A program made the position numbers and the translations under genes. A stretch of 64,000 nt of DNA from assembly GCA_944389895.1 (NCBI GenBank), contig CALXOA010000066.1, positions 22,987 through 86,986 on the forward strand, read 5' to 3'. Every line of letters begins with the position of its first letter. The stretch's first letter is position 1. Below, piece by piece: positions 45,908 through 54,585 of the stretch. The notes below the pieces were generated by a model that saw only the letters and a program-made list of their open reading frames with translations, was not told where the DNA came from and did not search any database. This stretch comes from an uncultured Victivallis sp. Its GTDB lineage: Bacteria > Verrucomicrobiota > Lentisphaeria > Victivallales > Victivallaceae.

Positions 45908-46291
45908 ATGGCCAGGAAAAAAGGCGTCCTCGCCTTCGAGGGCAAAGACAAGGAATACTACGAAGCCCTGATGCGTGCCCGCGAACTTGTGACCGGGCAG
46001 ATGAAGTATCATGCCGAAGACGCACTTGACTGCAGCAATGCCGACAAACGCGGCGTCACCACCCATATGGCCGACGTTTCGAGCGACAACACGCGCCACG
46101 AGATGGAGTTGCAGATGCTCACCGAGGAGGGGAACGTGCTGCAGCTGATCGAAGACGCGATCAAACGGTTGATCGACGGGGAATACGGCAAGTGCCAGGA
46201 GTGCGGCGAGCCGATTTCCGAGGGGCGGCTTGCGATTCGCCCCTACGCGGTCTACTGCGTCAAATGTAAATCCAAGCACGAGCAGCGTTGA
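45908..46291 (+). CDS. DksA/TraR-family zinc-finger protein
   Basis: The 127-residue protein has an N-terminal helical region (about residues 10-85) and a C4 zinc finger formed by CQECG and CVKC. DksA-family proteins reach into the RNA polymerase secondary channel and modify transcription with ppGpp. The acidic pair expected at the coiled-coil tip is not clear (SNADKRGVTTHMADVSSD), so it may be a TraR-like relative rather than a true DksA. GGGGG precedes the ATG; a GTG nine bases upstream is possible. lspA starts four bases after its stop, a pairing often seen in bacteria. Confidence 0.9.
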   Translation: MARKKGVLAFEGKDKEYYEALMRARELVTGQMKYHAEDALDCSNADKRGVTTHMADVSSDNTRHEMELQMLTEEGNVLQLIEDAIKRLIDGEYGKCQECGEPISEGRLAIRPYAVYCVKCKSKHEQR

Positions 46292-46295
46292 TTTG

Positions 46296-46838
46296 ATGGC
46301 GGGGCTGCTCGCACCATACGGCCCCGGGTCCAGCCGTGAACGTGCCGTTCTCGGCTGGTCTCTGGCGTTTGCCGGTATCATACTCCTGCTTGATCAGATC
46401 ACCAAGGTTCTGGTCGAGCGGGAGTTTCTGCTTCATGAGAGCCGGCCGGTCATTCCCGGTTTCTTTTCGTTGACCTTCGTGCGCAATTATGGGGCGGCCT
46501 GGAGTCTTTTCAGCGGGCACGGCTGGTTTCTGTTGCTGGTTGCGGCGGCGGTTACGGCGGCTTCGATCTACTACTTCCGCTATTTGACGGAGGGATATCC
46601 CGAGCGCTGCTTCGCGATTTTCGTGATACTCGGCGGGGTTGCCGGAAACTCGATCGATCGCATCTGGCGCGGAGCGGTGGTCGATTTCTTCGACGTGCAC
46701 TATTACAACCTGTGGCACTGGCCGGTGTTCAATATTGCTGATATCGCCATTTGCACCGGAGTCGGGCTGTTTCTGTTGTCGACTCTGCTGCGCAAGTCAA
46801 GGAGCGCGGCAACGGAGCCGGCGGCAGAGCGCCGATAG
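46296..46838 (+). CDS. lspA: Lipoprotein signal peptidase
   Basis: The 180-residue inner-membrane aspartic protease removes signal peptides from lipidated prolipoproteins. Four membrane helices are visible. Catalytic aspartates are in GNSIDRIWRGAVVDFFD (near residue 121) and FNIADIAI (near residue 150), and the conserved NYGAAWSLFSG lies before them. The ATG at 46296 is preferred; there is no strong ribosome site, which fits coupling to the DksA-like gene just upstream. At least two lipoproteins are encoded in this window (12068, 48409). Confidence 0.95.
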   Translation: MAGLLAPYGPGSSRERAVLGWSLAFAGIILLLDQITKVLVEREFLLHESRPVIPGFFSLTFVRNYGAAWSLFSGHGWFLLLVAAAVTAASIYYFRYLTEGYPERCFAIFVILGGVAGNSIDRIWRGAVVDFFDVHYYNLWHWPVFNIADIAICTGVGLFLLSTLLRKSRSAATEPAAERR

Positions 46839-46890
46839 TGTTTTTTGTCCCGCGCCGGTCGGTAGGGGATTTCAGGAGGAGGCGGTCAGG

Positions 46891-48381
46891 ATGAAAGTGA
46901 TTTCCGTCAATATGATGCGCCGGTTGGAAGCTGAAGCGATTGCCTGCGGAACTTCCGGTTACGAATTGATGTGCCGCGCCGGTGAAGGGGCGGCCGCATT
47001 GATCCGCGAATTTGCCGGGAAGGCGTTCCGGCGGGTTGTCTTTCTGGTCGGGCGGGGCAACAACGGCGGAGATGCTCTGGTTGCCGCCACCCATCTCGGC
47101 CTGCCCTGTGTGATTTACGCGGTGTCGCCTCTGACGGAATTGCGTGGAGAAGCGCGGCTGGCGGCACGGGATCTGCCCGATTCGATTCCGGTCGAGATCC
47201 GGGAAAGGTTGACGCAAACGGATTTTCTGCCCGGCGACCTGATTGTCGACGGTCTGCTCGGCACCGGTTTCTCCGGGGGACTCCGGGAACAGTTCCGTAA
47301 CTTCATCGAATGTGCCGTTGCTTCCCGTCTGCCGATCATTGCACTCGATCTGCCTTCCGGGATTGACGGTGACAGTGGGGAAGCGGTTTCCGGAATTGCG
47401 ATCGAGGCGGTCCTGACCATCACATTCGGTTTCCCGAAGGCGGGTCTTTTCCGTCGTGATGCGTGGCGCTGCTGCGGTGCGCTCCGGCTGGTTGGACTTG
47501 GACTGCCTGAACCGGAGGAGGCGGCATTCGAGGCGGTTTTTGCCGCCGATCTGCTGCGTGACTGGCCCCGCACGGCGTGGGATGCTCATAAAAATCTGCG
47601 CGGACGGGTGCTGGTTGCGGCAGGCAGTCGCAGCTATCCCGGCGCTGCGGAGCTCGCTGCCCGCGCCGCGTTGCGTGCCGGGGCCGGGATGGTCCGGCTG
47701 GCGTCTCCCGCACTCCGGTCTGAGAGACTTGCCGCCGCGCTGATTGCACGTGGAGTTTCCGCTTCCCCCTCCGGCAGTTTCCATGCCGGATCCGCGGGGG
47801 AGCTGGCGGATTTTCTGAAGGCGAGTTCCGCCGTGGTTGCCGGTTCCGGCTGGGGGCAAAGTGAAGAGGCGCTGCCGTTCCTCGAAACGTTGTTCGAGTT
47901 CCCCGGCTCGTTGTTGCTGGATGCCGATGCTTTGAATCTCGCCGCCCGTCATCCCGATGTATGGCGGGTGCGGGAGCGTCTCGTGATTACGCCCCACCCC
48001 GGGGAGGCCGGGCGTCTGGCTGCCGGATTTGGTGTGGCCTGTTCCGAAGACCGCGTGAAATTCGCCCGGGCACTGGCCGCCCGGCTCGGCGCGGTTACGG
48101 TACTCAAGGGGGCGCATACTGTGATTGCCGCTCCGGCTGGAGTCTTTTCGATCAACAGTTCCGGTTCTCCGGCACTGGCGACTGCGGGATCCGGTGATGT
48201 TCTTGCCGGGATTCTCGGTGCGTTGCTCGCCCGGATGCCGGAAGAGCCTTTCAAGGCGGCTCAACTGGCGGTGTTTCTGCACGGACTGGCCGGGGAAACC
48301 GGTGGTGAGGGGGTGATCGCCGACGATCTGCCGGAGCTGCTGCCCGGGCTGATTCGCCGGACACTCCGCGGAATCTTGTAG
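46891..48381 (+). CDS. nnr: Bifunctional NAD(P)H-hydrate epimerase and ADP-dependent dehydratase
   Basis: The 496-residue fusion repairs damaged NAD(P)H hydrates. The YjeF_N epimerase domain spans about residues 1-210 (FLVGRGNNGGDALVAATHL, LIVDGLLGTGFSGGLR, ALDLPSGIDGDSG). The kinase-like dehydratase domain spans about 225-496 (RVLVAAGSRSYPGAAELAA, LVITPHPGEAGRL, TAGSGDVLAGILGALLA with the catalytic Asp). AGGAGG and a second AGG precede the ATG at 46891. Length and order match the common bacterial fusion. The following lipoprotein starts 27 bases after it. Confidence 0.95.
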   Translation: MKVISVNMMRRLEAEAIACGTSGYELMCRAGEGAAALIREFAGKAFRRVVFLVGRGNNGGDALVAATHLGLPCVIYAVSPLTELRGEARLAARDLPDSIPVEIRERLTQTDFLPGDLIVDGLLGTGFSGGLREQFRNFIECAVASRLPIIALDLPSGIDGDSGEAVSGIAIEAVLTITFGFPKAGLFRRDAWRCCGALRLVGLGLPEPEEAAFEAVFAADLLRDWPRTAWDAHKNLRGRVLVAAGSRSYPGAAELAARAALRAGAGMVRLASPALRSERLAAALIARGVSASPSGSFHAGSAGELADFLKASSAVVAGSGWGQSEEALPFLETLFEFPGSLLLDADALNLAARHPDVWRVRERLVITPHPGEAGRLAAGFGVACSEDRVKFARALAARLGAVTVLKGAHTVIAAPAGVFSINSSGSPALATAGSGDVLAGILGALLARMPEEPFKAAQLAVFLHGLAGETGGEGVIADDLPELLPGLIRRTLRGIL

Positions 48382-48408
48382 CACCATCTCATTTTCGGGA
48401 GTCGAATC

Positions 48409-49599
48409 ATGCGGAATCCATTTCGTCTGCTGCCGTTGTTCTGCTTCGCCCTGCTGTTGACCGGCTGCTTCCTGACTTCTCCTCCTTCGCCTGATGAGAT
48501 CATTGCCGACTGGCTGGATTCGCGTCGTTCCGCCGGCGTTGCGGAACCGGTTCTGGCTGAGTATTGCGATTTCGATGCCGACGTGGTGATCCGGTTGCGT
48601 CATGATCCTCCGGACCGTTTCCGGATTGACGTTACCGGGCCGGGGATCGCGGTGGGCCGGATCCTTCGCGGTAACCGTGGTTGGGAGTATGACGGCGGCC
48701 GGCAACGTGAACTCACCCCCGGCGAGGTGATGCAGATGCGCCGCGACGTCACCACATTGCCCTTCGCGGCTTTCCCCGCCGTTTCCCGGGAGGACTCCCG
48801 CCTGAGTTCGCGGACGGTTCGGTACGGCGAACGGGTCGACTGGCTGCTTATCTCCGACTGCGACGGCGGACGGGAGCTCCGGTTCGGTTCCGTGGATCAC
48901 CTGCTTTACGGTGTTGCCGGGTCCGATGGAACATTGCCACGCGAAATTGCTTTTTTTGACTATGACATAATCGACGGCGTATTGCTGCCGCGGGTGATAA
49001 TTGAGCGGGCCGGAAATGCGTATGGGAAACTGCTGCTGCTCGATTTCCGCCGGAACGTGGATTTTGACGACGCTGTGTTCGAACCGCTGCCGCGACTGTC
49101 GATGGATGAGCCGGATTCTCCCTGTGTGGTGGAGCGCAATCCCGCCGGTATGATGCTCGGAGACTCCGCAGGCAGCAATTTCGTTGCGATGAGCAAGTTG
49201 CCTGCCCAGGCGCAGCGACAGTATGGTTTCGACCCTGAACGGGCTGCGGCTTATGAGCAGGAACTGCGGCAACGGCGGTCCGCTGCACTCCGGCGCGACA
49301 GCGTCCAGCGGGAGCAGTTGAATCGGTTGGCTGAAGGCGCCGGGGAGGAGAACGGGAAAAAAGCGCCGGGAGAAGAGTCTCGGGCCGCCGATCCGGTGTC
49401 TGTGTCGCGCCCGCTCGGTGCTGCGGGACTTTTCGGGTGGAACTGTGCCGATCCGCTTTGGAATCGCCGGCGTGAGCCGGAGGCGGAACCGGTTTCCGGC
49501 AGAATTGCCCGTGAAATGCGGCTCCGGGAACATTTTCAGCAGCGCTGTCTTTCGCGGTTGGAAAACGTCGAAAAATGCGATTCCCCGCTTCAAAAATGA
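48409..49599 (+). CDS. Outer-membrane-type lipoprotein of unknown function
   Basis: The 396-residue product has a lipoprotein signal peptide (LLPLFCFALLLTGC; Cys20 lipidated). Residues 45-260 form a beta-rich region (VVIRLRHDPPDRFRIDVTGPG, GRILRGNRGWEYDGGR, PREIAFFDYDIIDGVLLPRVI) that resembles the LolA/LolB-like fold of proteins that measure or carry lipids. Residues 270-396 are charged and probably disordered or helical. I cannot assign a family by motif. It is the last gene of the dksA-lspA-nnr run and is itself an LspA substrate. Confidence 0.78.
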   Translation: MRNPFRLLPLFCFALLLTGCFLTSPPSPDEIIADWLDSRRSAGVAEPVLAEYCDFDADVVIRLRHDPPDRFRIDVTGPGIAVGRILRGNRGWEYDGGRQRELTPGEVMQMRRDVTTLPFAAFPAVSREDSRLSSRTVRYGERVDWLLISDCDGGRELRFGSVDHLLYGVAGSDGTLPREIAFFDYDIIDGVLLPRVIIERAGNAYGKLLLLDFRRNVDFDDAVFEPLPRLSMDEPDSPCVVERNPAGMMLGDSAGSNFVAMSKLPAQAQRQYGFDPERAAAYEQELRQRRSAALRRDSVQREQLNRLAEGAGEENGKKAPGEESRAADPVSVSRPLGAAGLFGWNCADPLWNRRREPEAEPVSGRIAREMRLREHFQQRCLSRLENVEKCDSPLQK

Positions 49600-49613
49600 T
49601 TTTTACAGCAAAA

Positions 49614-49643
49614 AAACAGCTTTTTTTCGGAAAAAAGCTGTTT
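49614..49643. other. A/T-rich hairpin after the lipoprotein gene
   Basis: AAACAGCTTTTTT and AAAAAAGCTGTTT form an inverted repeat around CGG. On the plus strand no T-run follows the stem; on the minus strand one does. It may end the upstream lipoprotein transcript or be a structural element; its polarity is unclear. Confidence 0.4.
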
Positions 49644-49648
49644 GAGAC

Positions 49649-49676
49649 TTGATAAATTCAAGATTTCAGGTATAAT
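49649..49676 (+). promoter_or_regulatory. Promoter of the 59-residue protein gene
   Basis: TTGATA at 49649-49654 and a perfect TATAAT at 49671-49676 are 16 bases apart, about 40 bases before the start codon. Confidence 0.65.
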
Positions 49677-49717
49677 TATTCATTAGTTACAACCTTAACC
49701 CTGAAGGGAGACGGACC

Positions 49718-49897
49718 ATGAAGCATGAGTTCTATGATGTGAGAGCGAAGGCCAAAGTTTCCGCGGATGTGATTGACTTCGTCACCTACGGTGATGCGGG
49801 CCGCAAGCGCTATGCTTTCAAGGGCAAGACCAAAGATGGCCGCAGCCTGACCGCTTTCGTCAGCAAGGAAACCTGGGAAAAGGCCAAGAAGAAATAA
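49718..49897 (+). CDS. Small basic protein, 59 residues, unknown function
   Basis: The frame begins MKHEFYDVRAKAKV and ends in WEKAKKK before TAA at 49895. GAAGGGAG lies seven bases before the ATG. It has a good promoter and a strong terminator of its own, and no alternative gene in the interval, so it is very probably a real and well-expressed gene. It is rich in lysine and charged residues, with a pattern (DFVTYGDAGRKRYAFKGKTKDGRSLTAF) that suggests a small beta-barrel or SH3-like fold. No membrane segment or cysteine is present. A nucleic-acid- or ribosome-binding role is possible from the basic charge, but this is inference. Confidence 0.85.
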   Translation: MKHEFYDVRAKAKVSADVIDFVTYGDAGRKRYAFKGKTKDGRSLTAFVSKETWEKAKKK

Positions 49898-49928
49898 TCC
49901 GTCTTTCCTGATTCTTGTTTCGAATCGG

Positions 49929-49963
49929 TTCCGGTCCGTCTTCGGGCGGGCCGGAATTTTTTT
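49929..49963 (+). terminator. Terminator of the 59-residue protein gene
   Basis: A 12-bp stem with two G-T pairs is closed by a TTCG tetraloop (49941-49944) and followed by seven T. Confidence 0.9.
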
Positions 49964-50069
49964 ATGATAAATGGTGGTCCGAAGTCGGGCCGACGGTTGC
50001 ATTTCCCCGCCTTCGCCCTTATTTTAATGTTCACGGGAGGAGAATGGAAACGATCGGCGGGAGGTCTCC

Positions 50070-51104
50070 ATGTTTCATGACAGATATAAAAATCGCAGAG
50101 TACTGGTTACCGGGCATTCCGGTTTTCTCGGGTCCTGGCTCGTAGCCTGGCTGGAACGGCTGGAAGCCCGGATCTGCGGCGTTGCGTTGCGACCGATTTT
50201 CGAACCGAATCATTTCAGGTTGCTGCAGCCGGAGATTCAATCCGAATGGGCGGATATCCGCGAGTCGGCGGAACTCATGTCGATCTTCGAGGATTTTCGG
50301 CCAGAAATCGTGTTTCACCTGGCGGCGCAGTCGCTGGAAGGCGTTGCTCGTGAGGATCCGGCCGGAACTTTCGCCACCAACATCGCCGGTACGGTGAATG
50401 TCCTGGAAGCGTGTCGCCGCACCGGCAGCGTCCGTGCGGTGATCGCCGCGGGGGGAGGGCAGCATGGGGAGGGGGGACTGGATCCCTACAACGCCTCCAA
50501 AAACTGTGCGTTGCTGGCGGTGGATGCCTATCGGCACACATTTTTCTCCGCCGATGTTTCCGACGGTATATTGCTCGCAGCTGTCCGCATGGGCAACGTG
50601 ATCGGCGGCGGCGATTGGAGTGCTGACCGGTTGGTCCCTGAACTGGTGCGTGCCGCATTGCAGCATCGGCCGTATCGACTCAGGCAGCCCGGCGCGGCCT
50701 GTCCATGGCTGCATGTGCTCGAACCTCTCGCCGGCTGTCTGGAGCTCGGCCGCAGGCTTTTCGAGGGAGACCGGCAATGTGCCGCAAACTGGAATTTCGG
50801 GCCGGAGGACTCGGCAGCCCTCTCGGTTCTGCGGACTGCGGAGTTTCTGCGCGGCGTCTGGCCGCGTCTTGAATACACGGTTCCGGAGGGTGGGGTGGTT
50901 CTGGAACCGTTGCCCCCGCGACCGGGGAGCGATGAGACGCGGCGACGCCTGGAGTGGCGCTGCCTCTGGAACACACCGACCGCTCTGGAGCGTACTGCGG
51001 TGTGGTATCGCGATTTTCACGAGGAGAACCGGCTGAATACCGCGGCTGATCTCGACGCATATTTTCAGTGTGCCGAAGCTGCTGGAATCGGTTGGTTCCG
51101 GTAG
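50070..51104 (+). CDS. CDP-glucose 4,6-dehydratase-like short-chain dehydrogenase lacking part of the active site
   Basis: The 344-residue protein has the extended SDR fold: NAD-binding [18 protein letters not shown] (residues 11-28), [24 protein letters not shown], and YNASK with the catalytic Tyr and Lys near residues 140-144. The C-terminal half ([43 protein letters not shown]) is that of CDP-glucose 4,6-dehydratase (RfbG). The segment between the beta-strand and YNASK is much shorter than normal, and the Thr-Asp-Lys of the dehydratase active site is replaced by a glycine-rich stretch, [11 protein letters not shown]. Dehydration may therefore be lost or altered. No other CDP-sugar gene is adjacent. 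It is 32 bases upstream of a cyclophilin gene. Confidence 0.85.
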   Translation: MFHDRYKNRRVLVTGHSGFLGSWLVAWLERLEARICGVALRPIFEPNHFRLLQPEIQSEWADIRESAELMSIFEDFRPEIVFHLAAQSLEGVAREDPAGTFATNIAGTVNVLEACRRTGSVRAVIAAGGGQHGEGGLDPYNASKNCALLAVDAYRHTFFSADVSDGILLAAVRMGNVIGGGDWSADRLVPELVRAALQHRPYRLRQPGAACPWLHVLEPLAGCLELGRRLFEGDRQCAANWNFGPEDSAALSVLRTAEFLRGVWPRLEYTVPEGGVVLEPLPPRPGSDETRRRLEWRCLWNTPTALERTAVWYRDFHEENRLNTAADLDAYFQCAEAAGIGWFR

Positions 51105-51136
51105 AGTTTACAACAATCAACAAAGAAAGATTCAGC

Positions 51137-51628
51137 ATGGTTACGATCAAAACCAATTTCGGTGACATCAAGGTGGAGCTCTTCGAGAAGGAAGCTCCGG
51201 AAACCGTCCGCAATTTTCTCTCTTATGTCGATTCCGGTTTTTACAAGAATACCATCTTCCACCGGATTATCCCGGATTTCATGATTCAGGGAGGTGGTTT
51301 TACAACCGATTTTGTTCAGAAGCCGACCAATCCGCCGATCAAAAACGAAGCTGCAAATCAACTGCCCAACCGGCGTGGGACTCTCGCAATGGCACGTACC
51401 AATGTCGTCGACAGTGCCACGTGCCAGTTTTTCATCAATCTTGTCGACAATGATTTTCTGAACTTCAAAGCACCGACTCCCCAGCATTTCGGTTATTGCG
51501 TTTTCGGGCAGGTCACGGAAGGAATGGAGGTCGTCGATAAAATTGCAGCAGTCAAAACGGGCACCCGGATGCCGCATCGCGATGTTCCGGTCGAGAATGT
51601 GGTGATTCTCGATATTGTTCGCGACTGA
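51137..51628 (+). CDS. Cyclophilin-type peptidyl-prolyl cis-trans isomerase
   Basis: The 163-residue protein is a single cyclophilin domain without signal peptide, so it is probably cytoplasmic like PpiB. Active-site stretches are [15 protein letters not shown] (with the catalytic Arg), [20 protein letters not shown] and [19 protein letters not shown]. It assists proline isomerisation during folding. The ATG at 51137 fits the family start. It may be cotranscribed with the dehydratase homologue; a strong hairpin follows. Confidence 0.95.
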   Translation: MVTIKTNFGDIKVELFEKEAPETVRNFLSYVDSGFYKNTIFHRIIPDFMIQGGGFTTDFVQKPTNPPIKNEAANQLPNRRGTLAMARTNVVDSATCQFFINLVDNDFLNFKAPTPQHFGYCVFGQVTEGMEVVDKIAAVKTGTRMPHRDVPVENVVILDIVRD

Positions 51629-51698
51629 CCCCCCGTTTCCTCCGGAAGCACCCCCGTCCAGTCGGCGGGCGCTGTAGCCGGGAGTTTCTGCAAACAAT

Positions 51699-51750
51699 GC
51701 GCCGGCCCTCCGCCTTTCTTCGGGGCGGGAGGGCCGGCGCCTGATCTTTT
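51699..51750. terminator. GC-rich terminator between the cyclophilin and pseudopilin genes
   Basis: GCGCCGGCCCTCCGCC (51699-51714) pairs with the segment ending at 51740, with one bulged G. A short T-run (CTTTT) follows on the plus strand. It lies between two convergent genes. Confidence 0.75.
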
Positions 51751-51774
51751 CCGGGCGTGTGGTGTGGAAAAGAA

Positions 51775-52452
51775 TCAGCGGCGATAGGTGGTCCACATGG
51801 GGCGGTTCGGAACCAGATTGTAGTTCAGACTGCCGGCCTGTACATTTTTGACGTGGCCATCCCAGAAGCTCACATTGGCGGATTCGTTTCCGTGGCGGTA
51901 GGCAGTGATCATGGTTCCGCCGGTTTTCTCTCCATGGGTCCGGTACTTGGCCGGATCGCTGTCCCCCGGGGCCACCCACCAGTCGAGGGCATCCACCAGC
52001 ATGAACTTCCGGCTGGCATCCACCACCCGCTGGATCATATAAAAGTTCTTTGAGGCGGTCGCGGTGAGGCTCTCCTCAAAGCCGTAGTCTTCATTGGTGG
52101 CCAGATGGCCATAGGCGTTCATCCCGTAGGAGTACATCATGCTGGGATGAGTTGAGTCCATCCGGGAAAGCGATTTGGCGCAACGCAGATTTTCCGGGTA
52201 GTGATCGGAATCCTTCGCTCCGAACATATCACGGAAGGCTCCGGCGTGCCACTCCTGGATTTGAACCCGGCCGTTGTTCTGTTCGCTGTACATCATCAGG
52301 CCCTGTGTGAGTTGTTTCAAGGCGTTGGTGCAGCTGGTCTGGGCCGCCGCGTCCCGCGCCTTGTTCAAGGCCGGCAGCAACATTGCGGCGAGAATGGCGA
52401 TGATCGCAATGACAACGAGCAACTCGATCAATGTGAAAGAATGTTTTCTCAT
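51775..52452 (-). CDS. Pseudopilin with type IV prepilin-like N-terminus (DUF1559/H-X9-DG type)
   Basis: The 225-residue protein begins [18 protein letters not shown], a class III signal with Glu at +5 after the expected cut. The residue before the cut is Ser instead of Gly. The membrane helix continues to [11 protein letters not shown]. The C-terminal domain contains [17 protein letters not shown], a variant of the RH...DGH signature of processing-associated pilins of Planctomycetes and Lentisphaerae. AAGGAG precedes the ATG at 52452. It should be an inner-membrane protein processed by a prepilin peptidase, possibly exported by a type II or pilus-like machine. It lies downstream of the deacetylase and esterase genes on the same strand, but a terminator separates them. 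Confidence 0.9.
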   Translation of the reverse strand: MRKHSFTLIELLVVIAIIAILAAMLLPALNKARDAAAQTSCTNALKQLTQGLMMYSEQNNGRVQIQEWHAGAFRDMFGAKDSDHYPENLRCAKSLSRMDSTHPSMMYSYGMNAYGHLATNEDYGFEESLTATASKNFYMIQRVVDASRKFMLVDALDWWVAPGDSDPAKYRTHGEKTGGTMITAYRHGNESANVSFWDGHVKNVQAGSLNYNLVPNRPMWTTYRR

Positions 52453-52655
52453 CGTTTCCATCTCCTTGTACACGTGAACAGGTCCTGAAGCTATAAAATA
52501 GTTCCAGAAGAGAAAAAAGCAAATTCCGCAACCGTTCCTGCGGCGATCTTTCCCGGAGGAGGCAGACTTTCTGTTTCCGGAAGAGATGTTGTATTGTGTT
52601 TTCAGCCCCGGGATACCGAAGTGCGGAGAACGTTTCTTCTGACGCGTTACTTCGT

Positions 52656-52688
52656 AAAAAAAATTGCCCCGCCGTTTTCCGGCAGGGC
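52656..52688 (-). terminator. Terminator of the deacetylase gene
   Basis: On the minus strand GCCCTGCCG and CGGCGGGGC form a 9-bp stem (one G-T pair), followed by AA and eight T. The rest of 52453-52706 is AT-rich and probably holds the pseudopilin promoter. Confidence 0.8.
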
Positions 52689-52706
52689 GTGGATGTACAG
52701 CGGGAT

Positions 52707-54581
52707 TCAGGGGAGGAATTTCCGGATTTTCCCCGGTTGCGGCACCAGGGCACGGTATTCCTGACGGCCCGTACTGTTGCATTCGTACACCATCAACACC
52801 CGATTGGTCCCGGCGACCGCCGGGATAATCCAGCGGCCGTCGCTTTTTCGACGCTCGACCAGTCGACCGTTCCAGTAGAGAGCCCCGGGATTGCCGGTGA
52901 AGGCGATCTCTCCGGCCTCTCCCGGTTGAAACTCGATCAGCGCGGCAACCGGAAACGGTTTCGAGACTTTTTCGTTTTTACCCGGAATGAGGAAATCAAT
53001 CGAATTTTCCGCACTGCTTTCCGGAGCGGGCTTCGGCAGGGGGGCGATCCCGAGCTCTTTCTGCACGTCGATGCCGGGCTTCGAAAGGAGCAACGGATCA
53101 AATGTCTCCGGCAGCGGCGCGAAAACCTTGACGGCTCCGCCGACGGAAATCACCTCTTTGTCTGCCTCGAGCCGCAGCGGCAGATAGAGGCGACAGCGTT
53201 TCCCTTCCCGATCGAAGTCGAATTGCGCGACGAAGTAAGGGCGGCCGAGCCTGTAGCGGGGTGCCGCATCGAAGTTACCGAGCGGAACCCGCCATTCCCC
53301 ACGGCTGCCCGGCGCCACCTCGCCGAGTTGCCGCCGGATGACTCCGGGGGTGTAACCGGCGCCGCAGCGGAGTGTCAGCTGTACATTGCCGAGTGCTTCC
53401 ACACCGTCGTTTGCGAGGGTCAGCGCGAGCGAATCACCGGATTTCACGATCGAGGCGGCAACTCCGGGGAACTTTGACGCCCGGCCGTCTTCTCCCGCCC
53501 GGGCACAGAGTTCGAAGATCCGCTCGTTCGCATTGTGCGGCAGTTCAATGGCCTGCAGTCCTCCTGCCTCGCGGAGAGTGCCGCCTTCGACTTTTTCAGG
53601 CTTCGCTCCCGAAAGATCGAACCAGAGCGGGACGTTCGCACCGAGCTGATCGGGGGCGAAACGGGTGACGGTGAATATTGCGGTGTTGCCTTCGACCTTT
53701 TTGACAACTCTGGTCTGATTCGCTTCGAAACGGTAGGCCGCGTATTCATTCTGATTGCAGTACCACCAGTCCGGGGAACCGGCGTGTTCCTTCATCAGGC
53801 GTTTCAATGTTGCCATCCCTTCCGGAGTGTGCCAGGAGTGCATTGAGATTGAGATCGAAGGATTTTTCTCCAGATTCGCTTTGTCGGCAAGCCGCTTTTT
53901 CAGCTGGGAATAGAACAAATCCGCCGATACATCGCGATCCCCCGGTGTCAACAACCCACTTTCCGCAAGGGTACCGGGAGGATAGCCGAGGCCGCGTTCG
54001 AGTCTGCCGTAGTGCGGAGTCGGTGCGCCGATGATCCCCGCGTTCATCATCGCCCGGCCGACGTCGTACTGAACCTCCTTCTCGTAGCCGCTGTTGTAAT
54101 TGCAGTAGGGGAACACCATTGTCGTCAGCGGGGAGTCGCTGTTCGACTCCTGCAGCACCTTGAGCTGCATGATCTCGTAGAACTGTTCGTTGGGATTGAT
54201 GTGCGACAGGAACGGGTGGGTCATCGTGTGATCCCCGAGCGAACAACCGTTCTCCAGCAGTTTCCTGCAGTATTCCGCATCGCCGCCCTGATTCAGATAG
54301 AAGGTCCCCTTGAGGCCGGCTTCCGCCATGGCGGCATGGGTTTTGAGATGGTTCGGGGAGGAGTCATCCCAACGAGCCGAAAAGGCCAGCTGATACCAGT
54401 TCGGCAGCGGCAGCGGCTTCAGCGCCGCCTGTTCCGCCCCCGCCGGGTCGGCGTACCGGAGCGTCAACTGCTGTGTATATTCACGCATGCCGGGGTAGCT
54501 GGTCGTAGGCGTTTCCGCTGCTCCGGCAGCCACCAGCGCTCCCAGCAGCGTCGCCAGTTGAAACAGCCTGGTGAATCGCAT
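52707..54581 (-). CDS. Secreted polysaccharide deacetylase-family protein
   Basis: The 624-residue protein has a signal peptide ([20 protein letters not shown]). A NodB-like deacetylase domain lies at about residues 60-290: [12 protein letters not shown] holds the metal-binding Asp pair, KGTFYLN follows, and DHTMTHPF supplies the His ligands. HSWHTPEG near residue 250 is the later conserved His motif. Residues 290-600 form beta-rich domains of unknown role. The family removes acetyl groups from chitin-like, peptidoglycan or other sugars. GGAGGTGA precedes the ATG. The SGNH esterase gene ends four bases upstream, so the two are cotranscribed and may act on the same acylated polysaccharide. Confidence 0.9.
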   Translation of the reverse strand: MRFTRLFQLATLLGALVAAGAAETPTTSYPGMREYTQQLTLRYADPAGAEQAALKPLPLPNWYQLAFSARWDDSSPNHLKTHAAMAEAGLKGTFYLNQGGDAEYCRKLLENGCSLGDHTMTHPFLSHINPNEQFYEIMQLKVLQESNSDSPLTTMVFPYCNYNSGYEKEVQYDVGRAMMNAGIIGAPTPHYGRLERGLGYPPGTLAESGLLTPGDRDVSADLFYSQLKKRLADKANLEKNPSISISMHSWHTPEGMATLKRLMKEHAGSPDWWYCNQNEYAAYRFEANQTRVVKKVEGNTAIFTVTRFAPDQLGANVPLWFDLSGAKPEKVEGGTLREAGGLQAIELPHNANERIFELCARAGEDGRASKFPGVAASIVKSGDSLALTLANDGVEALGNVQLTLRCGAGYTPGVIRRQLGEVAPGSRGEWRVPLGNFDAAPRYRLGRPYFVAQFDFDREGKRCRLYLPLRLEADKEVISVGGAVKVFAPLPETFDPLLLSKPGIDVQKELGIAPLPKPAPESSAENSIDFLIPGKNEKVSKPFPVAALIEFQPGEAGEIAFTGNPGALYWNGRLVERRKSDGRWIIPAVAGTNRVLMVYECNSTGRQEYRALVPQPGKIRKFLP

Positions 54582-54585
54582 GGCC

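Noticed and set aside
46729..49593. A 954-codon open frame on the minus strand opposite lspA, nnr and the lipoprotein gene
   Set aside because: It is the mirror of well-identified genes in GC-rich DNA; the product is Arg/His/Gln-rich with no family pattern.
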